A DNA stretch of 64,000 nucleotides from the NCBI GenBank assembly GCA_963808135.1, contig CAWEFA010000119.1, positions 51,119-115,118 of the forward strand. The letters are read 5' to 3'. Both the position numbers and the translations under genes were made by a program. Positions 46,113 through 56,475 of this stretch are shown one piece after another. Positions within the stretch are counted from its first letter, which is position 1. Each line of letters starts with the position of its first letter. Source of the stretch: CAWEFA01 sp963808135 (GTDB taxonomy: Bacteria > Bacteroidota > Bacteroidia > Bacteroidales > DTGW01). Below the pieces are notes generated by a model. The model had not been told where the DNA came from. It made no database searches and saw only the letters and a program-made list of their open reading frames with translations.

Positions 46113-49055
46113 ATGAAATATATTATTTCGATTTTGTTTCTTTTACTTGAATTACAACTAATAAAAAGCCAGAATTTACTTAACAATCCGGGCTTTGAAT
46201 CAGGAACAAACGGTTGGACTTCTTTTTGTGTCCCGCGATGGAAAAGGAAAAGCTACAATTGTTACCGATACTGTGCACTCCGGGAAAAAAGCCCTTCATG
46301 TTATTTATAATGGCAGCCAGGATTTTGGTCATTTGCCAGTAATGCTTCATATGTTATTAAACAGGGCGATTTGGTTGAAGTTTCGGCATGGGTATTGGTC
46401 GATTCAGTTAATAGCGATGCAGAACTTTCAGTTGAACTTCTCGATTCAAGCAACAACGTCATCAACTGGGTGTACGGCTCTTGTACGTTTTCAAAGAAAT
46501 GCGACACATTTTATCAATTCAGCAATAAATTTATTATTCAGGCTAAAGCAAGCAAAATAATTTCGCGACTTGTCGGCTCCAAGTACTGCAATATTTTTGT
46601 TGACGATATATCCGTGGCGGTTGATTCCAACATTTTAGTGCCTGACAAAAAAGCAATGTTAAGTAACGATACACTTCAAGTGAGTATTTCATATCCTTCA
46701 ATGATAATATCAACATTAAACAAACTCACGAATAAAACATATAATACCGATCCAATATATGAATATGCAATTACATCGGTCGATTCAACTATAAAAAACA
46801 GGTTACAAATAAATGCCCGCCAGGTTCTGCAAAATGCCGATTATACTTTTACTTATAATTTGGCCGGAAACGCGCTCACTTTAAATATCGGCTGTGATTC
46901 ATCTCAATCAATGAATGAAACATTTCAATTTCCGGGTGTTATAGAAGGTAATTCCGGGGAGTATCTTGTTATCCCCCGGGGAACCGGGCTTATTTGGCCT
47001 AACAACCAAATCTATCCATTTAATAACTATTCAATGTTTGAATGGAAATCGACTATGGCGTTTGTCGGTGTAACGGATATGGCCTCAGGATATATGATAG
47101 TGAGCGAAGATCCCTGGGACACTGAAGTTTCATTGCAAAGAAATGGGAATAGTTTAATTACAAGCCCCGGCATACTCCATCACGCAGCTAAAGGAAAGTT
47201 TGGTTATACAAGAACTTTACATTATGTTTTTGTACAAAATGGCTATTCTGAAATGTGCAGTTGGTATAAACAATATGCCGGTGAAAAAGGGTTTAGAAAA
47301 ACTTTAAGTGCAAAAGCTTTGGATAATCCCAATATAAATAAGTTAAAGGGCGCACTTGATTTTTGGGTTATTATCATGAATATTGAAAAAAGTGATATTG
47401 ATAATTTTATTAAGTATGGCCTGGACAAAGCTATCATATCGCTGAGTGGCTGGGAATACGATGTACCCGATCTGATAGATTATATCAATGAAAACGGTTT
47501 TTTATCCAGCCGATATGATGTTTATACCGATGTTTATCCGCCAGATATATTTCCTGATGTTGCCGGATACAGACGGGAAGGCTATCCTGAAGATATTATT
47601 GTTCAGAGTGATGGGACCTTGCTAAAAGGTTGGGTTTCGTATGTCAATGGTGTTCCATTTCAAGGGTACGAGGCCTGTTCATTAACACATGCTGCTTATG
47701 CTGACAGTGTGATTTCAAATGAGCTTATGACAAGAAAATACAACGCCCGCTTTATTGATGTTGAACTTGCGGCAGGTTTAAAAGAATGTTATTCAACAGT
47801 ACACCCTGTAACACGAAAAACGGATGCTTTGGCACGAATGGATTTATTAAATACCGTAAAAAACAAATTTTCGCTTGTAACCGGCGATGAAGAAGCCCGT
47901 GATTTTGCATTTCCTTTTGTTGATTATGGCGAAGGTACGATGACAATATTGCCACAGGTTAATTCCGGGTATGACTGGTATAACCCGATAGACACTATTG
48001 GCAGTTACTATGCATTGTTTAATGTTAATCCTGCAATTAGGGTTCCATTGCATGGATTGATTTATCATGATGTTCATGTGCCAACCTGGTATACCGGCGA
48101 TGGAGTATCTAAAGTTCCTGCATATTGGGACGATAAAGATTTATTCAATATTTTGTACGCTTCAATGCCTTTATTTATGCCACCCAGCAGAAGCTATTGG
48201 AACGATAACCTTGAAAAATATCTCACCAGTTATCACCTTATTAGCAGTATTACACGGGAAGCAGGATTTGAAGAAATGATAAAGCATACATTCATTAGCA
48301 ATGATAAACTGGTTCAGCAAACAGAATTTGCAAATAATTGGAAAGTAACTGCAAATTTTAATAGCGTTCCATTTACATTTGGTTCTATAAATCTTGCCCC
48401 GAAAGGCTTTTATGCATCCAATGGCAGTGGGTTTGAAGTTTTCAAATGCTGGGATTCAAATTCAGCTTTGGCTGTTGCTTACATAAAAAACCGCATGTTT
48501 ATTAATCCTTACGATAGTTTAAAAATATATAAAGGCGTAAAAACTGAAGGGTCGGTTTTCTTAAGAAACGATTCAGACAAAGTTCATGTGGCCTTCATTG
48601 GCAACCAAAAAACAATTTCCGTAAAGCCATCATTAATGCCCTGGAAGATGGGCAATGCTTTTTCTGAATCGAATGGGAAGCCACTTTCTTACAATTATGA
48701 TGGGAATGGATGGTTTACTTTTAACAGGCCAAATGGGGAACCTTTTATCTATTTTGCCCATGATTCCATTGCTATGTCAATTGATAACTTAAAACAAAAT
48801 ATTCCGGAAATTGAATATTATCCGAATCCGGTGAAAAATATACTGCATTTAAAAGTAATTGTTTTTCAAGGTCAGCAAACAAAAATTATACTTACCAACA
48901 TGCTTGGACAAACTGTTAAAGAATTAATGAATTCATTTATTCCTGACGGCAAAAATGAGTTTTCTTTTGATTTATCTGGAGTTGAGAAAGGCATGTACAT
49001 GATAATTTTTGAAAACGATAATTCGATAAAAACAAACAGAATATTAATTCAATAG
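46113..49055 (+). CDS. T9SS-secreted glycoside-hydrolase-like protein (two frameshifts)
   Basis: About 980 residues across three frames (breaks near 46228 and 46332). The signal peptide (YIISILFLLLELQLIKSQ) is followed by a CBM4/9-like carbohydrate-binding module (LLNNPGFESGTNGWTSF ... KYCNIFVDDISVAV). The middle 600 residues resemble the TIM-barrel glycosidase group related to GH101/DUF5696: LVIPRGTGLIWPNNQ, NARFIDVELAAGLKECYS (candidate catalytic Asp) and LHGLIYHDVHVPTWYTGDGV. The last 80 residues are a T9SS sorting domain (IEYYPNPVKNILHLKV ... GVEKGMYMIIFENDN). Substrate unknown, possibly a host or plant glycan. The GH101/DUF5696 link is by motif resemblance only. Confidence 0.65.
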
Positions 49056-49158
49056 AGATGAAATATCTGGCAAATGAGGTTTTTCATATTCAGGCTTTTG
49101 ATATTTAATGCCTTTCGCAAATTCTAAAGTGTGTTTATAAACTTTAAAAAATTAAGCT

Positions 49159-49482
49159 ATGAGTAAAAAAACATTAACAGGATTATCAATAGGAACCATC
49201 GCCGGGATTATAGATGTAATTCCAATGATAATTCAAAAACTTCCTGTGAATGCTGATTTGTCGGCATTCTTTATGTGGGTTGTAATTGGATATTTATTAG
49301 GCATTACAGCTTTTAATATTAAAGGTATTTTCAAAGGATTAATAATATCGTTTCTTGTCCTTTTCCCAAATTTATTCATTATTGGATGGGATAAACCGCT
49401 ATCATTAATACCTATTATTATTTTTACCACTATAATAGGCTCACTGGCGGGTTTGGTGTATCAAAAAATTATAAAAGAATAA
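49159..49482 (+). CDS. Small multi-helix membrane protein
   Basis: 107 residues that are almost entirely hydrophobic, with about four transmembrane segments (LTGLSIGTIAGIIDVIPMII, FFMWVVIGYLLGITAFNI, GLIISFLVLFPNLFII, IPIIIFTTIIGSLAGLVY). No charged catalytic motif. Similar small proteins are widespread and uncharacterised. It is followed by a strong bidirectional terminator. Confidence 0.65.
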   Translation: MSKKTLTGLSIGTIAGIIDVIPMIIQKLPVNADLSAFFMWVVIGYLLGITAFNIKGIFKGLIISFLVLFPNLFIIGWDKPLSLIPIIIFTTIIGSLAGLVYQKIIKE

Positions 49483-49559
49483 GACGGTTATTCAGAGAAA
49501 AATATAAATTCAGACTTTTAAAAGTTTTAATTTCAAGTCAAAATTTGAAGACGGCATTT

Positions 49560-49597
49560 AATATTAATACCCTCCGTAAGGCGAGGGTATTAATATT
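49560..49597. terminator. Bidirectional intrinsic terminator
   Basis: AATATTAATACCCTC (49560-49574) and its exact complement (49583-49597) form a 15-bp stem with an 8-base loop, rich in A/T at its base. It separates the plus-strand membrane-protein gene from the convergent coiled-coil gene. Confidence 0.8.
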
Positions 49598-49656
49598 TTC
49601 AATTTTCTAAATCAGCTAAGGATCGCTTATAAAATTATTATCTATTATGGCTTTTG

Positions 49657-50538
49657 TCATTTAAGGGCAAAAGTATTAGTTCCAATCATTTTGCCTTCGC
49701 AAAAAAGGTCGACTTTATAATTTCCCGGAATCAGCTGGCCTGTATTATCCCAGAATATGCACAAATCAATATCTTTATTTTCGTATGTAACTGAACGTTT
49801 AGCAGAAAATGCTATTTTGTTGCCACCATAATCAAACACATCTTGTTCCGATAATGCCAGCACAAGATCATCAGGCCTTGTAATGCGCAGGAATACTTCT
49901 TTATCGCCGACAGTGGCAATAGGGTTTTCACGAATTGTAAAACAAACTTTTATTTTTGTAACCCTAACTGCCTTTTCAGTATCCTTGCCTCTTTTGTTCA
50001 TTGGCGTAACATTAATATTCTTTGCATTAAGAACTGATGCTACCTGGACTTTCGAATTTAAATCTTCTTTTTCTTTCGATAAGTTATCGTTATTTTTCCT
50101 GGCATCATCTAAAGCGCCTTTCACAACCGTGTTTTCCGAAACCAGTTTTTGATTTTTTGCATTCAGCGAATCAATTTGAACAATATAGCTTTTCATGATT
50201 TCGCGTAAAGTTGTGAGTTCTTTTTTGTAAATTTTTATCTTTTCAAGATTGGTTGCATTAATGTTAAGCAATTGCTTGATTTTATTCTGTTGCTTATCTA
50301 TTTGCCGGTTAAGGCTGTCATTGTCACTTTTCAATCCTTCATATTCCGACATCATGTCCTGAAGTTCATTGGTCAATGATTTTTTTTGTTCTTCAAGAGC
50401 TTCCTGAACAACGGCATTGTCGGATTTCATTTTTGTGTACTGAAAGTAAAGCAATCCGAGACCGGCTGCTAAAATTACTACCAAAACAATTAGTATAACA
50501 GTCGTTTTTCGACTTGGGGATGGTGTTGTGTTTTCCAT
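49657..50538 (-). CDS. Membrane-anchored coiled-coil protein, function unknown
   Basis: 293 residues. One N-terminal transmembrane helix (TVILIVLVVILAAGLGLLYF) is followed by a long coiled coil (about residues 38-170: EALEEQKKSLTNELQDMMSE and onward) and a C-terminal beta-rich domain of about 110 residues (VRVTKIKVCFTIRENPIATV, EVFLRITRPDDLVLAL, NYKVDLFCEGKMIGTNTF). This arrangement is common in uncharacterised Bacteroidetes periplasmic proteins. No enzymatic motif. Confidence 0.65.
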   Translation of the reverse strand: MENTTPSPSRKTTVILIVLVVILAAGLGLLYFQYTKMKSDNAVVQEALEEQKKSLTNELQDMMSEYEGLKSDNDSLNRQIDKQQNKIKQLLNINATNLEKIKIYKKELTTLREIMKSYIVQIDSLNAKNQKLVSENTVVKGALDDARKNNDNLSKEKEDLNSKVQVASVLNAKNINVTPMNKRGKDTEKAVRVTKIKVCFTIRENPIATVGDKEVFLRITRPDDLVLALSEQDVFDYGGNKIAFSAKRSVTYENKDIDLCIFWDNTGQLIPGNYKVDLFCEGKMIGTNTFALK

Positions 50539-50667
50539 AATTTTTAAATATTGAATGTTAATATTCCGGGTTAAACTGTAATCAATTCAAAATCGATATA
50601 AAGTTAATCAGTTTATAATTAGGTGTATTAAAAAAAAAGATTTTTTTGAAGCCTCCTTAAATTATAA

Positions 50668-51841
50668 TTAACTTATTTTAGTACAACGTTTAAATTCTTT
50701 TTCCCTATCGAACAAATACCGGTACGTGATATGAATTTTTACAGGAAGCGCCCCAATTTCTTCCATTAAGTGCATCATGGCTGGGTTAAAATCGCCAATC
50801 CAGTTCATTTCAAGTTCGCTGTAGGGGAAATCGGGTTGCAAGGCTGCGTTTGTGTATGCTTCGATCAATCCGCCTTCAACACCTTTTCTTTGTTGCTCGG
50901 GAACAATGCCGAAAACAACGCCGAATGATTTATAACAAATTTTGCTCCATTTGTAGTAAAGAAATTTAACTTTTCCCAGCAGGTTGAAATTGCCATTCAA
51001 ACGTTTTACAATTTCGTTAATTTCAGGGATCATAATAAAACATGCTATGGGTTCATTTTTAAAATATCCGAACCAAAGCAACTTTTCGTCCATAATGGGT
51101 TTCATTGCCTTGAACATTGCTTTTACCTGTAACTCTGAAAGAGGTTTAACACCTGGAAATTTAGCCCATGCTTTATTATAAATTACGCAAAAATCGTTGA
51201 TATAATTGTTTAATTTGTTTTTTTCAACATGTTTAAAAAAGTAATCAGGATTTTTTAAAAGCCTTAAAGCTTTTTCTTTAATTACAGGGCTCATATTGGT
51301 GTCGGTTATTGGCGAATGATAAGTAATTTGCTTAAAATAATCCTGAAACCCGTATGATTCAAATAAATTTTTATAATATGCGAAATTGTAATTGTTACAG
51401 TAATTCGGTTGAGTGAAACCCTCTACCAGGCAACCCCACCATCTGTCGCGTTCACCGAAATTGACCGGCCCATCCATGGCTTCCATTCCTTTATTTTTAA
51501 GCCATTCGCGACATTTATCAAAAAGCATAAAAGCAGCCCCGTTGTCATTTATACATTCGAAAAATCCTATGCCGCCGGTAGGTTGGTCGTTTTTAGCGGC
51601 GCTTTTAAAATCGATAAATGCTGCAACACAACCAACAGTTTTATTCATTTCATCAACCAATATCCATCGGATGCATTCCCCCTTTCGAAACAACTTGTTT
51701 TGTTTTGGGTCAAATACTTTATTAATATCATTGTCTAAGCGGCCTTACATAATGTTTATCATTTTTGTATAATTTGACCGGAAGCATTAGAAACTCATGT
51801 TGTGTGCTTTTATTGGTTACTTCTAAAATTTGGTAATTCAT
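50668..51841 (-). CDS. GNAT-superfamily protein (one frameshift)
   Basis: About 391 residues of a Bacteroidetes GNAT-like family (resembles YghO). The start is the ATG at 51841 (MNYQILEVTNKSTQHEFLML ... KHYVRPL); a one-base frameshift near 51742 then leads into DNDINKVFDPKQNKLFRKGE and the long open frame. Visible segments are GGIGFFECINDNGAAFMLFD, MDGPVNFGERDRWWGCLVEG and VPEQQRKGVEGGLIEAYTNA (CoA-pocket-like). Substrate unknown. Confidence 0.7.
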
Positions 51842-51910
51842 TTTATTAGTCAGTGTTTTTAAATGTTTAGTGCAGCTTGATTATTATTTTAAAGTTCAAA
51901 TAAGAATATG

Positions 51911-52630
51911 TTATTTTCCGTACGCAGTTGCTTTTATTTTGATATTAGGCATCTCTCCATACATACGGCTTATATTTTTATCAACAATCAAAACAGCAAT
52001 TGCTTTTAAATTTGAAGCTTTCTTTTTTAGGATAGAATATGCATTTTTTTCAAGCGTCTCGTTTTCAATATTAAATCTTTTTGATTCAACAAATGCATCA
52101 ATCTGGCCTTTCTCAACTAACCCGGCAACATCGTTAGGTTCGTAAGTAATTGTAATATTTTTCCATTCAATTTCAGGAGTAGCAACTGTCCAATCTTTTT
52201 TCTTCTTTTCCGGGGTATTATCGACCAGTTCAAATTTCCCGTTCGCATAATGCAGCGCTTTTATGTTAACTGTGTTTAACTTATATTTCAATTTATCTTT
52301 AGGTTTTAAGAAATCAACTTCGAAAAGATCCTTTTGCAAGATTGTGCATAAAATCGTATCTCCATTACGCTTAAAAATTGTATCCAAATTATTGGCTTTT
52401 GATTGTTGAGCTTCTGTTTTAAATGTATCTGATGATAACTTTACCGCGATGGGTCTTTTTAACGTATCTTGTTTAAGAATAATTTTATTTGAATCAGCTT
52501 GTTGTTTTATGATTGTGTCTTTTAATTTATTTATATGATTACAACTTATCGATATTGAATTTAATCCTATTGAGAAAGTGGAAATAGAGACAAATAATGA
52601 TACAATTAACGTAATAATATTTTTCATCAC
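51911..52630 (-). CDS. Secreted protein of unknown function
   Basis: 239 residues with an N-terminal signal segment (IITLIVSLFVSISTFSIGL). The mature region is Lys-rich, with a beta-like core (TIFKRNGDTILCTILQKDLFEV, NTVNIKALHYANGKFELV) that resembles short Bacteroidetes domains seen at the start of outer-membrane-linked proteins, and a C-terminal helical part. The first two codons are both ATG. No function can be assigned. Confidence 0.6.
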   Translation of the reverse strand: MMKNIITLIVSLFVSISTFSIGLNSISISCNHINKLKDTIIKQQADSNKIILKQDTLKRPIAVKLSSDTFKTEAQQSKANNLDTIFKRNGDTILCTILQKDLFEVDFLKPKDKLKYKLNTVNIKALHYANGKFELVDNTPEKKKKDWTVATPEIEWKNITITYEPNDVAGLVEKGQIDAFVESKRFNIENETLEKNAYSILKKKASNLKAIAVLIVDKNISRMYGEMPNIKIKATAYGK

Positions 52631-52751
52631 ATATATGTTAATTCATTTTAATACGTAAGTATTTGCTTGTATGATAGCATAAAAAATTTGTATATAATCA
52701 AACTGATTATATACAAATTTAATAAATAATAGTTGGAGATTTTGTAAAAAG

Positions 52752-53243
52752 TTATACTCTCTTTACATAAATTAATTTGTCATCATCACTGGCATAAAAA
52801 TCTTTCAATCGAGCTTCAATGACATATCCGCAATTTTCATAAAACTTGCGGGTTGGCTCATATTGCGGTTTTGAAGCTGTTTCAACGTAAATATTCTTGC
52901 CTTTTAACTGTGCAATCCGATTTTCAGTTTCTGCCATTAAAATTTTTCCTATTCCTTTTCCGCGAAAGTCGTTATGAGTTGCCAGCCAGTAAACGTCGAA
53001 GCTGCTGTGAGTGCCAGGTATAGGGCCGTAGCAGGAATAAGCCACAGAACGTCCGTTTAATTCTGCAAATAAAAATAAATAACCGCTTTTTTCCCCATTT
53101 TCAAGACAGTCTTCAACCAATCCGGTTGCAACATCAATTTCTTCTTTATTGAAAAATCCGGTAGACTTTACGATTTCTGCAACAATTCCAACATCAGCCG
53201 GAATTACAATGTTGCGATAGTTAATTTTTAATTGATCATTCAT
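52752..53243 (-). CDS. GNAT-family N-acetyltransferase
   Basis: 163 residues with a complete GNAT domain. Motif A with the acetyl-CoA pyrophosphate loop is FRGKGIGKILMAETENRI, preceded by the strand VYWLATHN. The C-terminal KFYENCGYVIEARLKDFYAS is typical. It begins 9 bases after the stop of the ATP-grasp gene upstream, so the three genes (two ATP-grasp, one GNAT) are probably one transcript. The acceptor could be the amino group of the ligase product or an amino-acid precursor (inference). Confidence 0.85.
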   Translation of the reverse strand: MNDQLKINYRNIVIPADVGIVAEIVKSTGFFNKEEIDVATGLVEDCLENGEKSGYLFLFAELNGRSVAYSCYGPIPGTHSSFDVYWLATHNDFRGKGIGKILMAETENRIAQLKGKNIYVETASKPQYEPTRKFYENCGYVIEARLKDFYASDDDKLIYVKRV

Positions 53244-53252
53244 TTCTTATAT

Positions 53253-54227
53253 TTATTTAAAAGCATCATAAATAATTCTTTCTAAAGCTTCTTCAAAGGT
53301 ATATCCTGCTTGCCGGATTGCAGAAAAAAAACCACTCTCCGGAGAAATACATGGGTTTCCATTTATTTCTAAAACGCAAAGTTCATTATTTTTTGTTAAT
53401 CTCAAATCAATTCTTACATATCCTTTAAATTTAAAAGCTTTCCAACACTGTATGCATATTTTGTGAACTTCTTCTATAAAACCTGGTTTCACATGATCTA
53501 TATCGAAAGTTCTTTTTGTATTTTTATATTCAAAAGAATTTTCGTCCCATTTGGCTGTAAACCCCATCACTTTAGGCTTTCCTTCAGGGTAATTTACAAA
53601 TTTCATTTCTGCAATTGGCAATACTTCGGGCTCTTGTTTTCCACCGATGACTGAAATATTGAATTCACGCCCGTCAAGATATTCTTCAATAAAAAGGTTA
53701 TTGATATTGATATGTTTGAGTTTTGTAATAAATTCTTTGTCGGAAGCAGAAAAAACGGAGTTTTCATCGATTCCCAGCGAACCATCTTCTTTTAAAGGTT
53801 TTAAGATATATTTTTTACATTTATTTAATTCATCAAGTTGGTGCAAATTGAACCAATCAGGGGTTTTAATGTTATTTGACCGAAGAATTTCCTTTGTTAA
53901 AACTTTATTTGTTGTTATAACCAAATGGTCAGATGTAACTCCGGTATAAGGCATTTTTATTGTCTCAAGCAGGGCAGGGGCTATATAATGCAGTTCGCCT
54001 TGGTTTTCAATTGTTTCAACCAGATTGAAAACAAACAATGGATTAATTTTTAATAAATCCTGGCGAATTTTAATAAGGTTCAGGTCGAATACCATTTCAA
54101 TTGCCTCATATCCTAATAATGTCAATGCTTCCTTTACTGTCGACACTTCGTCTAAAACATCGAGTTCATCGGATTTAGGATTATCAGATAACTTACCATA
54201 AAGTATTACAACCGGACCGGACATCAT
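53253..54227 (-). CDS. ATP-grasp ligase related to D-Ala-D-Ala ligase (second of pair)
   Basis: 324 residues. The N-terminal pre-ATP-grasp domain contains VVILYGKLSDNP and FVFNLVETIENQGELHYIAP. ATP-grasp motifs: KKYILKPLKEDGSLGIDENS, FIEEYLDGREFNISVIGG, and the metal-binding strand VRIDLRLTKNNELCVLEING-NPCIS. All key positions appear intact. It is a paralogue of the gene at 54233-55223, 5 bases upstream. Members form an amide between two small carboxylate/amine substrates. This pair is unlikely to be the housekeeping Ddl, because two divergent copies are fused in one operon with an acetyltransferase. Confidence 0.82.
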   Translation of the reverse strand: MMSGPVVILYGKLSDNPKSDELDVLDEVSTVKEALTLLGYEAIEMVFDLNLIKIRQDLLKINPLFVFNLVETIENQGELHYIAPALLETIKMPYTGVTSDHLVITTNKVLTKEILRSNNIKTPDWFNLHQLDELNKCKKYILKPLKEDGSLGIDENSVFSASDKEFITKLKHININNLFIEEYLDGREFNISVIGGKQEPEVLPIAEMKFVNYPEGKPKVMGFTAKWDENSFEYKNTKRTFDIDHVKPGFIEEVHKICIQCWKAFKFKGYVRIDLRLTKNNELCVLEINGNPCISPESGFFSAIRQAGYTFEEALERIIYDAFK

Positions 54228-54232
54228 TGTCT

Positions 54233-55223
54233 TTATTCTAAATTATTTCTTTTTATTGACGCTTTAAGTATCATTCCTATCAGTTCATTATAGCTTATCC
54301 CGTTCATATTTGCAATAATTACAAGGTCGGAATGTACAGGCCTTAATCCTGCTAAAGGATTTATTTCGATAAAATTGATAATTCCGTTAACATCCATACG
54401 AAGGTCGATGCGGCCGCTATCATAGCAGTCCAATGCATGCCAGATTTTTAACGCCAGTTCGGAACATTGTTTTAAAATTTGCTCATCTCTGAGAGGTTCG
54501 TATTTTATCAAATCCTCATAATTTTCTTTATTAAAAAAAGAATATGCATTTTTTTCGGCTTTGTTGCTAAAAACTATTTCCATAGCGCCAACCACTTTGG
54601 CATCTTCTCTATTGCCTATTATACCTACAGTAAATTCCCTTCCCGGAAGATAAGTTTCAACTAAAACAGGTTGATGGTATTTTTCTAATATGAATTTGCA
54701 AGCTTTGGCCAATTCGTTTTTATCATTAATTTTCGAATTGGCTGAAATGCCTTTTCCTGTGCCTTCGGCAACCGGTTTTGCAAATAATGGGAAAGGTAAT
54801 TCAATTTTATCAATGTCTTCTTCTGTTTTAACTTCATAGAAATCTGGGGTAGGCAATCCCAGATTTTGAATTATGTGTTTTGTTAAACCTTTATGTAAAG
54901 TTAGGCTAAGTACCAAAGAATTAGAAAAAACATAGGGTATCTCGAATGCTTCAAGAATAGCAGGCACCTGCGCTTCACGGCCTATTCCATGCATCCCTTC
55001 GGCAATGTTAAATACAAGGTCCCAGCGCTGTTTATTGTTAAGCTGTTTTATAAGCTGTTTGATATTGCCAATTCTTACTGTTTCGTAACCCAGTTCTTTT
55101 ATAGCATTTTCAATTCCTTCAATGGTATCTTCTTTATCAAATTCTGCAGTTTCTTCTTCAGTATATCCTTCCTTTAAATATTCAGAGCGCAAATCGTAAG
55201 TAAGCCCAAATTTTTAGTTTCAT
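54233..55223 (-). CDS. ATP-grasp ligase related to D-Ala-D-Ala ligase (first of pair, one frameshift)
   Basis: About 330 residues. The start is set at the ATG at 55223: MKLKI, a one-base frameshift near 55210, then GLTYDLRSEYLKEGYTEEE, which is typical of this ligase subfamily. A TTG at 55192 would remove the first strand of the fold. Motifs: LVFNIAEGMHGIGREAQVPA, PLFAKPVAEGTGKGISANS, VETYLPGREFTVGIIGN, and the metal-binding RIDLRMDVNGIINFIEINPLAG. Ddl enzymes read EVNTxPG at the last position. First gene of a three-gene run with a second ATP-grasp and a GNAT gene. Confidence 0.82.
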
Positions 55224-55322
55224 TTAAGTATTCGTTCTTTTTGGAATTAATTTAATGCAAATTAAATAACTTTTCTAATTAGGATGTAAAGTATAAACAA
55301 AATTCTGTAAAAAAATAAAATA

Positions 55323-55355
55323 AAAAGCATTGAATGTTTTATGTTCAATGCTTTT
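55323..55355 (-). terminator. Intrinsic terminator of the gldG-DUF4340 operon
   Basis: AAAAGCATTGAA (55323-55334) and TTCAATGCTTTT (55344-55355) form a 12-bp stem with a 9-base loop. On the minus strand it is followed by a T-rich tract (TTTTATTTTA), as expected for a rho-independent terminator after the DUF4340 gene. Confidence 0.75.
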
Positions 55356-55490
55356 CTAATAGAAGATATATTATTTTCTTAGGGTTGTGGGTTTGACCCC
55401 GATAATATATACGGTAAATGTATAAAAAAAGTTAGAATAAAAAAGACCAACTAACAAAAATTTTATATAATATTCAATTAACGAGGATAT

Positions 55491-56475
55491 CTATTTCTTT
55501 TTCTTTTTATTATCTGCAAAAAATGCTTTTCTGTTTTTAAATATCTCGGTAAAAAGCCCTTTATATGGCGAACTGGACCAGGATTTTAGAATTCTGATTT
55601 GAATTTAAAACATATTCATCATTAGCCAGAATATAAGCATCAATAGTTACGGTTTTCATGCTTTTTCCTTCAAAAGTCAACTGGCATTGTGGACTGCCGG
55701 CGGGAATAAAATTGTCATTGAATGAAGATGCATTTTTATAAGCTAATGAATTCAGGTAATCGGCAACTTTAGCTGAGTCGACTTGCTGATTGCCTATCAA
55801 CCAATGCTTGTTGCTTAACTCAACAACAAAACTGCTGTCTCCCGGATATTTAAAAGTAATTTTATCTACATTGGCCTTGTCAAAATATGCCAGCGTTTGT
55901 TTACGGAACGAATTAAATTTCTGGTTGAAAGAAAATGTAAGAAAACCGTTAACAGCATATATTTCATTTTCATCTTTTAATCGGACATAAGAAGTTCCCG
56001 GACCACCTCCTCTGTACATCCTGCTGTACATATCGTTACTTTGCTGGTAACTGAATTTGCCAATCAACAAATCCGATTTCAGTTTATTGCTTTCAAAAAC
56101 TTTCACGCGTGTTGCCGTAGTATCGGAAAGTTTATAATCAGACCATTTGCTTTTGTCACGTGAAGCCAACCGCTGAGGTTTTATTTCAGTTAACAGCCCC
56201 AACAAGTTGGTTATGGCATTTGCTTCAGGTTCAGCAATTATTTTGCCTTTACTAACTTTCCAATCCTTGTTATCCTTATAAAATTTTATTTCTTCCCTGT
56301 TTTCAGAAGTGGGATAGAGAAGTATTTTCGTCACTTTAGCCGTATCAATATCAACTAACTTTGTATTGAGCGTATTTTCGGTAAATTTTATCCTATAAAC
56401 CTTTACAATTGCAAATAAAGCAATTAATGCAATAAATATGTAAAGAAGGGTGTTGTTGTTAAATTTTTTAGACAT
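55491..56475 (-). CDS. DUF4340 protein, ABC transport accessory (one frameshift)
   Basis: About 328 residues starting at MSKKFNNNTLLYIF (ATG at 56475), overlapping the gldG stop by 8 bases. One N-terminal transmembrane helix (LLYIFIALIALFAIVKVY) is followed by a DUF4340 extracytoplasmic region (LVDIDTAKVTKILLYPTSEN, RLASRDKSKWSDYKL, VYESNKLKSDLLIGKFSY-like segment). The open frame stops at 55561 but a frame change near 55575 restores SSSPYKGLFTEIFKNRKAFF and a stop at 55491. It is coupled to the GldG-type gene as in many Bacteroidetes. Confidence 0.78.

Noticed and set aside
51409..51772. Two plus-strand frames opposite the GNAT-like gene
   Set aside because: Shadows of the minus-strand gene, whose N-terminus is recovered across the frameshift at about 51742.
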